Below, piece after piece: positions 9,913 through 19,502 of a stretch of 44,341 nucleotides of DNA; position 1 is the stretch's first letter; every line of letters starts with the position of its first letter. The notes below the pieces were generated by a model. It did no database searches and was not told the DNA's origin. It was given only the letters and a program-made list of their open reading frames with translations. The stretch comes from Asterionellopsis glacialis (lineage: Eukaryota; Bacillariophyta; Plagiogrammaphyceae; Rhaphoneidales; Asterionellopsidaceae): assembly GCA_014885115.2 (NCBI GenBank), contig WKLE02004451.1, forward strand, positions 11,969 through 56,309, read 5' to 3'. The position numbers and the translations under genes are program-made.

Positions 9913-12423
9913 ATGAACTATGCCGAGGATAGAATTGATCGTCGAGCACGGTATGATTCTACCAACAACAGTAACGGGTAAGTTTATGGTTTATTATTCT
10001 TGTCTTTTTTTTTCTTTTTGTTTGAAAATAGCTCATGATTTCTACGAGAGAGAGTGTGTGTCATTTATTTTCTGAAATCTCACGAGAGGTAATTGTTATA
10101 CTAATATTAATATTATAATATTCTATAACTTGTTAGATTAATTCAAGATTGGTATAAGGCATTACAGCAAATTCAAAATGACACACCGACAACCACGTCG
10201 TCATGGTCATCATCATCATCATCATCGTCGTCGTCCAGTTGTGACGACGACAAGATGAAACACACCATCATGAGTAAAGGACATGAATTATTAGCAAGGA
10301 CCTTACGTGATGTTGGATGGTGTCAACATGCTACATTCCATTATGCCATGGCATGGATACTACAACCCAATAATTCTCAAACAGTCGGTGATTATGCACA
10401 AATGGTAGATTTAGCAGGATATCCTGAATTAGGTGTCTTGGCCTTGATCCATTATCGATCATTTGGAAACTTACTGTCCATGACACAATTCCTACACAAC
10501 AATGTCAACAATAATAACATGGAATCATCAAACAATAATAATAATAATGACAAGAAGAATTATCATATCACTCTGGATGATTTAGTCCACAAAATTCAAC
10601 AAAATAATCCACCACCACATGGACAAGATTGTGGTTGTGGGTTTGCTTCATGTGGCAATAGCATACTATCTACAATCCCCATGATTCATATGGATGATAC
10701 TATACATGCATTTCAAATATACCAACGCAACAACAACAACAACAACAACAACAACAGTAATAATAATAATGACATTCGCATGAATCGAACAATACAAATG
10801 CCTTGTGCGAATACTATATTATCCATCATGTCCAAGAATGAACGACTCCAACGACAACAAAATACTTGTACTCATAACATGAAACAGTCTGATACCCTTA
10901 TGGATATGAAAGAAATTTCATGTACAAAGGATATTCCATCTGTATTACAGTTTTGGCAAAGCGATAGTGTCACAGCAACTGCAGCAGCAACAACAAACTC
11001 TACAACTCTTACGGCAACTAACGGTATTCCAAAACAACAACAACACCAAGACGAAGAAACCTCTACCGATTCTAACACATCTACTACATTGTTATCTTAT
11101 CGTACATTGGAACCAGTTTTACAAATGTTATTACTCAAATTACTGTACGTTACTCTCCCGTCCTTGGCCGTGGAAGGGATATTACATTCGACAGAACAAC
11201 TTGAAACATCATCCAAGGAACTTTCTACATACTATAAATCACACCATGCCTATTATGTATTAATCCGTGCTGTAACATTTGGTGAACGTATCAAACCACA
11301 TCGACGATACACAGTCCCCCATTATCATGTACCAGTTTGGGATCTTGTTTGGAATAAAGATCAACGAGTATCAGTCACAACAATCCAAAAACAACAACAA
11401 CAACAACAACTCAACTCGGAAGAAATGTATGGTCCGAATAACCAAATTAGCAATTCTTGTGCTTCTCAAATGGACCAACCTTCTTCAAGGAAGGGACTAT
11501 CAGTATCATCATTACCAGAAAACATAGATACAACCGAGATTCATGATTTTCATCAAGGCATTCATAATTTCATTTCGAAACTAACCAAGGATAGAAGTCA
11601 TTCGCTTGCGTTCCCAAACAATGTCCCATTATCCCTATTATCGACGCCAGGATCAACTGGGTGTAGTCCACAATCCAAACTGAAACCATTGTATGTCATG
11701 GGTGATTCACATGTATTATCTTTGGCATGGCAAACTATTGTTGTGCCAACTTCGTCATCATCATCGTCACCATCATCATCATGTCAACACGAATCGTCAT
11801 CGTCATCGTCTTTACGAATGGCTGTTCCTGTAGTTGTAACCGGAATCAAGGCATGGCATACAAGACCTGGAACACGATTCTTTACTCATTATAACCTCCA
11901 CCAGTCCTTACAGCGTCTTCCTGCAACTTGTCGAACAGTCCTATTTAGTGCAGGTGAAATTGATTGTCGTGAAGGTATTGGTGGTGAAAACTTTCAAGGG
12001 TGTACAGAATTATGTTGGGACAAATTAACCAATACAGTACGTGAATATGTCAATGCACTATTCTCTATATCAAAACAATACAATCATCTTCAAATTTTAG
12101 TGTTACCTGTAGCACCACATGCACATCGGTCCGATCGGAATGGAAAAGTACGTGGTCGTAGTATGCGTCGTCAGGCTATGCAACAATGGAATCAAACCTT
12201 GCAACAACAAATATCCAATCATCATCATGATAATGATGGACGTGACAGAAATAATAACAAGGTCTTTTACTTAAATTACGCTTCAAACTTAGTGCCACCT
12301 CAAGCTCAGGAGTATGTATTACAGCCGGCTTTTAATGCTGACTATACACACATGAATAGTGCATTCCTACCCTCATTAGAGAAGGCACTGAAAGAGTGTG
12401 GTTGTGACCCGACCCTTTTGTAA
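9913..12423 (+). CDS. SGNH-hydrolase-like protein with helical N-terminal region, two exons
   Basis: The model is join(9913..9977, 10137..12423), 783 residues. The intron has donor AACGG|GTAAGT and acceptor TTGTTAG|ATTAATTC; phase 2 restores a Gly codon. The first about 130 residues are helical and TPR-like (HELLARTLRDVGWCQHATFH...AGYPELGVLALIHY). A long Asn/Gln/Ser-rich middle follows. The C-terminal about 245 residues carry SGNH-type blocks: LYVMGDSH near residue 541 with Ser546 as the candidate nucleophile, FSAGEIDCREG near 626, and DYTHMN at 757-762 supplying the D-x2-H pair (D757, H760). This layout suggests an esterase or acyl-transferase fold, but substrate and activity are unknown. 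A Cys-rich stretch, DCGCGFASCG, lies before the middle region. No signal peptide is visible. The first exon codes for only 21 full residues. Confidence 0.8.
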
Positions 12424-12986
12424 AAATGGGATTCGCTAATGCATTTACACTACGCTATCGAACGTATACTTGATAAAGGACTTTTCAAATTAAGGTATGG
12501 TGCAGAGAGAGAGACAAGCATATTGAAAACGAATACATACTATTAGAGTACTATTATTAGTGTTTGTTTTACTGTAAGTTAGATAGAGGCACAGGCATGT
12601 CCTGCAAGTTAACCACGACAGAAGATTGAATAGACGATAGTCCCTTGTCAAGTACCACAAAATTGCTGGTTTTTAACCATGGCTGGTAATCTCGAAGATC
12701 TTCCTGTGCCAGGCACCTTTCTCGAATGTAATTACGTATCAACTTGCCCCAATTACAATCATAAAGATAAAAGGAGTCCGTTGATATGTCGTTAGATTGA
12801 GTTGACTTTCCTGAATGTGTTGGTCAGGCAGATTGCATCAATGCATTTGGTCAACCGCCACTTTATTCTGGAGAACGAACAGACGTTGGCATTGAAGAAA
12901 GGAAAAAAAATATATATTCCGTTCCGAAACAATTTTTGAAGCAAATAACGTATAGGATTCTTTCCACGACTTGTTTGGCGTTTATT
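12424..12986. other. Convergent intergenic sequence
   Basis: This is 3' flanking sequence between two convergent genes. I see no gene, RNA or repeat in it. Confidence 0.5.
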
Positions 12987-13763
12987 TTACCAATCCTGCA
13001 AGAGACGGTTTTGTACCTCTTGTTCTTGAAAGTTCCAAGTTTCATCACCAAGTAAATGTGGACTTTGAGAAACAATTTTATCCCAATGCTGTGATCTCCA
13101 ATAGCAACCAAATAATGATTTGACACCTAATCGGGTATTTGGAGGATTCCGATAATAACGTGAGGATGATGGAAATTCCAATGTAAATAATTGTAATTTA
13201 TTGGGGGGTCCATCTTGGATAATCATGGGACTGTAATTGAATCCAGCACCTTCAAAATTTCCTTCTTCTGTTGGACGGTCAATAGCATAATCTACAATAC
13301 CAGGTATATGATCCGATAACAAGGACGGTATGGATGCTAATGCATTGGAGGTATCTTGACGTGCTTGATCATCGTAGATCATCATGGTTAAATACTTTTG
13401 CGTCCCAAGCACACGAAAGGCAACTGCACCCGGAGGTATAGTAGCTGCTGACGTGGATGTATTTGATGAGAATTGTTCTTCTTGTGTTTGTGGCGGACGT
13501 TCGACTAAAAGGAGTGTTCCCTTTCCGTGCTTTGTTTTGACTTTTTTCTTGGCGACAGCCTCTTGTTGGCCTGTGGTTGTTTGCTGCTGATCATTGTCAG
13601 CGTCAACCACACAAATTGTACCACCCACCCCACTAATCATGACACGTCGTCCAATCCAAAAGTTTGCTAATCGAATTGCATCGATACTACCATCACCACT
13701 TCTATCCTCTGCATTTTGTTCTGACATGCTCTTGCTGCTTTTGAATGATTGTCTGTCCCCCAT
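12987..13763 (-). CDS. Conserved-looking hypothetical protein, 258 residues
   Basis: One exon. The sequence is clearly coding-like: an acidic start, then FWIGRRVMISGVGGTICVVD (about 33-55), a disordered Gln/Lys insert, a beta-rich segment with FRVLGTQKYLTMMIYDD (about 120-140), and a C-terminal half ending in GVKSLFGCYWRSQHWD and a helical tail. The two Gly/Val-rich segments suggest a beta-barrel or beta-trefoil-like fold, but I do not recognise a family and assign no function. No signal peptide or membrane helix is present, so it is probably cytosolic or nuclear. The first ATG (MGDRQS) is used; MSEQNA, 12 codons in, is an alternative. A short out-of-frame ATG lies just upstream in the leader. 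Confidence 0.75.
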   Translation of the reverse strand: MGDRQSFKSSKSMSEQNAEDRSGDGSIDAIRLANFWIGRRVMISGVGGTICVVDADNDQQQTTTGQQEAVAKKKVKTKHGKGTLLLVERPPQTQEEQFSSNTSTSAATIPPGAVAFRVLGTQKYLTMMIYDDQARQDTSNALASIPSLLSDHIPGIVDYAIDRPTEEGNFEGAGFNYSPMIIQDGPPNKLQLFTLEFPSSSRYYRNPPNTRLGVKSLFGCYWRSQHWDKIVSQSPHLLGDETWNFQEQEVQNRLLQDW

Positions 13764-15149
13764 GCATATACTTTGGAAGAAGCGGTGAGATTTGTGTCTA
13801 TCTACTTTTTGACACTCCTGTCTGTATCACAAACAAGAGGAGAAGAAAAATAAAATAAAGCCCAATGATAGAGCCTAGTCAGCAGATATTTATAGGCATA
13901 CCTTGCTCTATTCGCACGTGACTGGAAAAGAGTAAGTGTTACAATGAGGCTTCCCTCGCGGTTGTTTCGTTTTCGTTTTCGAATGAGATGGGATCCTTCA
14001 AGCTTGTGCTTTGAGCTTTGAGCTTTGACCGAGAGTCATGTTAATATTCATTCACGTTTCATTCTTGGATCCAGAACAATTGTAGGACTACTGGTAGTAT
14101 GAATAACTTAGTAGTAAGAAGCATTTTTGGAACTGTACAAAGATTTAAATTAAAAGTTAAATATCCATGCGCAGAAATTTCGCGTTATTTCGCCCTATAG
14201 CAAATATTCAACGAACATTTCCAATACCTGCTACCTAATCTTGCCCAGTCGCCGTAGGAACATCTTGAGTTCTATATGGGCCGAATCGACACCTGCCCTG
14301 TAAATGTATCTTTTCACGATTATTGCCTAATAAAAAAACATCTTTTTCGATACAGACAGAAAAGCTATCTTTGGACTGGTGCGGTCTACATCTGTACACT
14401 CTCCCACTATTGATAGTCCAACGGAGTATCATGCTTTTGTCAGAAAATCGTATTCACCAGGTGATACAACAGTGTATCAAATACTAGCCGTAGAAATAGG
14501 ACAGTCAATGAAACACCGATAGACTTTCACAGAAAATAAATCAGGTATCATGCAATACCTAGTGCTGTAGGACTAGCTGGTACAACATTTTACCAGATAC
14601 GATTGATAATTATACTTCTAGTTACCCAGGTACAGTAGGACTACATAGGATAGTTAAACATGCTTTCGAGAATACTGATACTAAAGATATCATGACCGAC
14701 AGTATCTCCATTACATGTCTCTTCCTCTCCGCTCCGAGTGATTAACAAATCGACGGGATTGCAGCACAATTCTACTAGAGAAGAAAGATAATGGAGGATT
14801 GCAAAGTCTTAGAAACTATAGCGATAGAGGCGAAATCATGGGAGATCGACACAGAGCATTTTTTCATACAATAAGAGCACATTTGAAAATACTTGTAGAC
14901 TGCGAGTCATATAGATGGCATAGAATATAAACATATAGACAATTGTTTTACTAATTTAGAATGTTGAAATTTAATATAACAACAGAATAGCAGCTTTTTG
15001 GAGGTAAATCAAGCTCCATTTTTTCCAATCATACAATTTCATACAGTACCTGCATTCATGTCGATCTTGAAGAAAGAAGACGTGAAATGCGAAGTCTCAT
15101 ACTTGCAAAAGATCCCTCCAACCCCACCACAATGCGAGAAATCTTGGAT
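13764..15149. other. Gene-poor region
   Basis: No convincing gene is visible. Several short motifs recur (GTAGGACTA, GGTACAGTAGGACTAC, CTAGCTGGTAC) around 14560-14650, without forming an array. A 65-codon minus-strand frame at 14235-14432 has no recognised motif. There is no sign of a tRNA or rRNA. Confidence 0.4.
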
Positions 15150-15419
15150 TTATTGGGTAGCCTTGGAACTACTACCTTTCTGCATAGGTGCGGAACTGTT
15201 TAAAGATGAATAGTCCTCCTCCTCCTCCTCGGCGCATAGCTGGCATGCCTGACGAAGGATGGCATTCAATTGTCTTCGTCTTTCTTCTGGAGGCAAGTGA
15301 GAAAGTCTAGTTCGGATTAGGAATGGTGGTGCTTGTTGGTTTGTCGTGATGGCAGAAGCTGTAGCTAGAAAACCTAGCTGAAGTTGTTGACCGGAATAAC
15401 ATTCTTCTCCTGCTGTCAT
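15150..15419 (-). CDS. Possible small protein, 89 residues, unknown
   Basis: The frame reads like real protein: a Gln/Leu/Ala-rich start, then RLSHLPPEERRRQLNAILRQ (about 40-59), a Cys pair (QACQLC), a five-Glu run and a Ser/Lys-rich end. The amphipathic core EERRRQLNAILRQ resembles HEQRNMLIQHIRQ in the nearby pseudogene at 16677-17161, which hints that both come from one local family. It could equally be the surviving exon of a larger broken gene. No homologue is recognised. Confidence 0.35.
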   Translation of the reverse strand: MTAGEECYSGQQLQLGFLATASAITTNQQAPPFLIRTRLSHLPPEERRRQLNAILRQACQLCAEEEEEDYSSLNSSAPMQKGSSSKATQ

Positions 15420-15822
15420 GGTTGAAACTGTATACTGTTCAAATATTTTGTGCTGTTCCGTGGAAGATGTATTTTTGTTTGTTTGTTTGTGTTACAGTTT
15501 GTGAGAGGTCTAAAATATTTGATTGGACAAATAAAAGTAAAAAGCTGGTTTACGAAAACCACAATATGTGTTTTTGCCGAGGAGTGAAAAAACTCGATGA
15601 ATAAACGTTCTACCCCCTTAAAAGGTTTTAGATCGGCTTACATTCACTCCTCTTCGTAAAACTGAAATTTCAACCCCCTCGGGACAGATTTTCTTTGCTT
15701 TCATCTAGTATTTTTTTTTAAATTTTCTCGTTTTAGACCCCAACACACTGGGAATGATCCGTTTCATCCCATTCTTTGGTCAGAAGTGAGTACCAAACCT
15801 TTTACTAATAACATATTTTAGT

Positions 15823-15973
15823 TATAATCTGGCCCAAAATTGCAGATGCGGTTCTTAGTTCAATCACTTTTCCCAAAAAAAACACTGAAAATGCAAAAAT
15901 CAGGAAATTTATGTTCATATGCTCTAAGTTACCTTATGAAGGACTGCATCTACAATTTCAGGCCAGAATATAT
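15823..15973. repeat. Imperfect inverted repeat, 34-base arms
   Basis: The left arm at about 15823-15856 (starting TATAATCTGGCCCAAAATTG) matches the reverse complement of about 15940-15973 at 28 of 34 positions. About 83 bases separate the arms. This could be a small inverted-repeat transposon relic (MITE-like) or a structured RNA. No target-site duplication was identified. Confidence 0.65.
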
Positions 15974-16275
15974 TAGTTTGTGTTCCTATCTAATGCTTGT
16001 GCATGGGATACTAAATTAGTTAAAATGAAAGTCTGAGGTGTCAAAATTGACATCATTGTGAGTCTTGTAAAAAAGAGTAATTATTTTTATGAATCTTTTG
16101 TGTAGCCTTTGGTAGTTCAATAATCCATAGAATTCCCTTTTCCTTCTTGCAAATCCAGGCAGCATGGAATGAAACCCTGTAGAAATAGCATAGAAATTAC
16201 TTAGGTGACTGTAAGCTGATCTACCACCTTAACAACTTTTCAACAAACAAACAAAATTACTATATTTTTGTTTAG

Positions 16276-16541
16276 GCCATGGTGCTACTGTCAATTGCAT
16301 CGATTGTTGTTCTTGTTCACATGGAAATTTTCCAGTCATTTGTGCTTGGAGATATTTGTATATTAAGGAGTGTAGATTGGAATGTACTTCTTATATGTAC
16401 AAGAAACCAATCCAGGACACTGGGAGTGGTTGCACCTGCAGTGAAAATGGTGAACACGCAGGAGAGTGGTGTGATGGTTTGGTGATCATCAAACAGAACA
16501 TTATTATTCCCTGGATTGGAGAAAAGAAATCTATGAGTTAA
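16276..16541 (+). other. Cys-rich open reading frame, possible orphan exon
   Basis: The frame starting right after a good acceptor-like TTTTTGTTTAG reads GHGATVNCIDCCSCSHGN and continues with CAW, KEC, LEC, CTC and EWCDG. That gives about ten Cys in the first 75 codons before a stop at 16539-16541. The density of Cys is striking, and no upstream partner exon was found. It may be a fragment of a broken gene or chance. Confidence 0.2.
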
Positions 16542-16676
16542 AAATTAAATAAAAACTAAAATATGAATTACCAACTTCATTCCCTCCTAAAGTAATTTTG
16601 TAAAGTAGTCTGAAAACCAGGGTCCATTGATAGTTGTATTGACCCTTTGGCCACCCAGGAGAAGATGATCACCCTC

Positions 16677-16915
16677 CTAGGTGACTGGGGTCATCTGCCT
16701 AATATGCTGAATAAGCATATTTCTCTGTTCATGAGAGATTCTTGGAAGATCTCTCATCACCTGAGAGGCATCCACATGCCCAAATCCAAATGCAGCAGCA
16801 AATTGGTTACCATTGGTTACCATTGTCCATATGAGGATGATTATTGACATGATTGGGGGTGGCAACATTAGTCACCCTCCAGCCCCTGTTTCTGTACCAT
16901 TTTGTACAGTACCAA

Positions 16916-16949
<34 letters not shown>

Positions 16950-17161
16950 TCTTCTTCTTGTGTTGCCATCCCCTGGACCTCCTCTAGCCCTGTTGACACC
17001 ACCAAAATTCATTCCAGTTGTTGTGGTATTTGTATATTGGTGTTAGGAGGAGCTGCAGAACCAGCCCCTCCTACCAAACTTCCATCTCCAGGACCACCTG
17101 CCACCACTCTTCTTCTTGCTTCTTCTACTCCTCTCTTCCTCTTCCTAATTTCTTCAGGCAT
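16677..17161 (-). pseudogene. Frameshifted pseudogene, unknown family
   Basis: Coding-like sequence runs on the minus strand but changes frame at least three times. It starts with MPEEIRKRKRGVEEARRRVV, has two Gly/Pro-rich GGPGDG segments and an Asn run (AAT repeat), then NVATPNHVNNHPHMDNGNQ, and ends with FGFGHVDASQVMRDLPRI and HEQRNMLIQHIRQMTPVT plus stop. One break is directly explained: a 10-base tandem duplication (ATTGGTTACC twice near 16802-16821) shifts the frame just after DNGNQ. The basic start could be a nuclear-localisation or DNA-binding segment. The family is not recognised. Confidence 0.5.
16915..16949. repeat. (ATT)n microsatellite
   Basis: A pure triplet run of about 35 bases, read as an Asn run on the minus strand within the pseudogene. 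Confidence 0.9.
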
Positions 17162-17603
17162 TCAGCATCTCCCTCAAAAAAGTACTCCAAGCCAATGCCT
17201 GGCCCATCCTATTCTACAGGTAGTCACTTCCTTTCTACGGCTGTTAGGGAGTGGGTTTGTGGAGCACGGACACGTGGCATTGTTAGCCTTTCCGTCTTAC
17301 CTGTAGGACAGCTTTTAGGAACTCTAGGACCGCCTACCTACCAGGTACAGTACTCGTGGTATCTCGAATGTTTTAACGGTAGAATCCCCGACATCCGGGA
17401 CTCAACAACGGTCAAACAACAACTGTTTACTTGGCACGACACGATACTGCGGCGAGCAATCTCAAAAAATCAATAAGTCCATGACAGCAATATTATTTGT
17501 CTTGCATGAAAGTCTCGCTTCTATCCCATCTTTGTCTTGCTGGTATCTCATCGTTATACAACCATAAACATATTGGAACAATATCCTGCATCTATCCATC
17601 ACC
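17162..17603. other. Intergenic sequence upstream of the TPM-RING gene
   Basis: No gene supported. Overlapping plus-strand frames at 17018-17476 lack any motif and run opposite the pseudogene. The final part holds the presumed promoter and leader of the gene at 17604. Confidence 0.4.
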
Positions 17604-19271
17604 ATGAAAGTTTACTTGGCAGTCGTTGCGGAAAGCTCATTATTATTCGTCTTTATTTGGATGTTTTGTAGTTGCACGACCGCAGAAGCAGCTACTGTAG
17701 GAACAACAACGCAGTATCCTCGTCCATGGAAGCTGAATGAATTTCCAAACCCACAAACAAATGATAATAATAATAATCGTAACCAATGTCAATCATCGTC
17801 GAATCATCGAATTTGTGATCCCGATTTAATTTTAGATTCATCTACATTCGAAGCCTTGTCTAGCCGCATGGAATCCTTTGAAAGTGATGACACATTCGTG
17901 ACATGGTGTCTCAACAGCAATCATCACAATGATGATGATGCTCATGTCGTAAAGAAGGAAAACAATGATGGTGTTTCAACAGAAGACACCAAATACAAAA
18001 ATAATAGCAACAACAATAATGATAACAATTTACAATTGGCTGTTGCAATTGTCCAATCGATGGATTTGTCAATCGTTACTGGGTCATTTGATGATGGTGA
18101 GAAAGAAGAAGAAGCTGCTAAAATATTTGCAACGTCTCTTCATAACGAATGGGGAGTGGGAAATACTGTCAAGGAGGAGGAGGATTCGTGGTGTGGTGTG
18201 GACGGTGCCACTGGTGGAACGGGTATCCTCTTATTTTTGTCCATTGATGATCGGACTGTATACATATCCACAGGTAGTGCTATTGGGACGTTGTTGACGG
18301 AAAAACGTTTAACCAAAATCATTCATTCTATGAAACCATTGTTACGTCGAACACACTATGGTGATGCTATTGAGCAGGCCATACATGATATGACAATGTA
18401 TATTCAAAAGGGTCCACCGGACTTTCCAGAAGTTGTTGGTGATGCCTTTCAAGATTTGATTTCGATTCTACTATTTGCCTTGTTTGGAATATTATGGAAA
18501 TGGAGTATACAGCGTGAACGGCAAAGTCAACGTGACTATGCTCATGTAGAAAGTCAATTAAGTCAATTGGATCGTAACCGTGCAGAAATACTTCAAGGAA
18601 GATATCAATGTACATCATGTCCTATATGCCTTGAGCCATTCCAAACTACGGCACCTACATCATCACAATCCGAAGGAGGTGAGGGTTCAACAAGCAATAA
18701 TACTAGCAATGGTAACAATGAAGTAGACACTCCTACTTCTAATGTCTCAGCACAACGAATGGGTAGTGATGGAAAACCTCTAAAGCTATTACGTTGCGGT
18801 CATGTATTTGATGAAAGTTGTTGGTCTGAATGGGTTTCAAGTGGCACTGGGAATGTACGAAGATGCCCTATTTGTCAACAAGATGTCGGAGGTAGTAACA
18901 ATGGTCAAAATAATCAAGACGACAACCCTGTTGTTGCTAACAATAACAACAATAACGTCCTTCGACACCGAAATGCTGTTCCTGCCGAAGACAACGAGGG
19001 AGATGAAAGAAGAATTAGAATGTTTCGTCGAGAGCGCAACTTTCGACTAATGAGAATGGCAGCAAGATATCCACGTTATATAAGACCACAACAATTACAA
19101 AGATGGACAGATGATTCATTTGATGGATCACTGGCACAGGATACTAGTTTTGTTCGAAACAATCCGACATATAATACTCCAGGTCATTCACATCATTCGT
19201 CCACTCGTAATAGTAGTGGTGGTAGTTTTGGAGGAGGAGGCAGTTCTGGAGGTCAAGGAGGAAGATGGTGA
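17604..19271 (+). CDS. TPM-domain protein fused to a RING finger (putative membrane E3 ligase)
   Basis: Encodes 555 residues in one exon. Residues 1-29 form a signal peptide ending TAEA-ATVG. Residues about 45-275 match a TPM domain (TLP18.3/Psb32/MOLO-1 type): LQLAVAIVQSMDLSI, then AKIFATSLHNEWGVG, then a GILLFLSIDDRTVYISTGSA strand and a KPLLRRTHYGDAIEQAI helix. Asn/Asp-rich inserts interrupt it. A membrane helix follows at about 283-305 (ISILLFALFGILWKW), which places the TPM domain in the lumen or outside and the rest in the cytosol. A RING finger spans 339-424: C339-x2-C342, C398-G-H400, D403, C406, C421-PI-C424, with Asp replacing the usual fifth Cys/His ligand and a 55-residue loop. 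The C-terminus is Gly/Ser-rich (SGGSFGGGGSSGGQGGRW), as in bacterial TPM proteins. An E3 ubiquitin ligase role is inferred. Confidence 0.85.
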   Translation: MKVYLAVVAESSLLFVFIWMFCSCTTAEAATVGTTTQYPRPWKLNEFPNPQTNDNNNNRNQCQSSSNHRICDPDLILDSSTFEALSSRMESFESDDTFVTWCLNSNHHNDDDAHVVKKENNDGVSTEDTKYKNNSNNNNDNNLQLAVAIVQSMDLSIVTGSFDDGEKEEEAAKIFATSLHNEWGVGNTVKEEEDSWCGVDGATGGTGILLFLSIDDRTVYISTGSAIGTLLTEKRLTKIIHSMKPLLRRTHYGDAIEQAIHDMTMYIQKGPPDFPEVVGDAFQDLISILLFALFGILWKWSIQRERQSQRDYAHVESQLSQLDRNRAEILQGRYQCTSCPICLEPFQTTAPTSSQSEGGEGSTSNNTSNGNNEVDTPTSNVSAQRMGSDGKPLKLLRCGHVFDESCWSEWVSSGTGNVRRCPICQQDVGGSNNGQNNQDDNPVVANNNNNNVLRHRNAVPAEDNEGDERRIRMFRRERNFRLMRMAARYPRYIRPQQLQRWTDDSFDGSLAQDTSFVRNNPTYNTPGHSHHSSTRNSSGGSFGGGGSSGGQGGRW

Positions 19272-19502
19272 ACCAAACGGCGGGGGAAAATAATATGGCG
19301 ACATTTTTTGGTAATCTAATAGAAGTATTACAAGCCTAATCTTTTTTTTATAATTTAGATCAAGTCTTTGAACCAAATCCATCTTTCCATCCATCCAATA
19401 TTTCAAATAATAGTTGCCTATTCATATCGTGTACTCTTTTAGAAAGTTAACAAGAAGTGATTTTAAAAACTGCTGCATCATTGATTTGATAGGTCAAGTA
19501 TT

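Larger units (their letters stand above)
15420..16676. other. Gene-poor A/T-rich region with a large inverted repeat
   Basis: Mostly A/T-rich and non-coding. It holds the inverted repeat at 15823-15973 and a Cys-rich open frame at 16276-16541, both listed separately. Nothing else could be supported. Confidence 0.4.

Noticed and set aside
14235..14432. 65-codon minus-strand frame in the gene-poor region
   Set aside because: Looked briefly like a retroelement fragment, but no motif could be supported.
16731..16757. Hairpin ATGAGAGAT...ATCTCTCAT
   Set aside because: It falls within the coding-like part of the pseudogene (RDLPRISHEQ), so the pairing is probably incidental.
16902..17476. Overlapping plus-strand frames with Ile/Leu runs
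   Set aside because: The runs come from the ATT microsatellite, and the frames lie antisense to the pseudogene.
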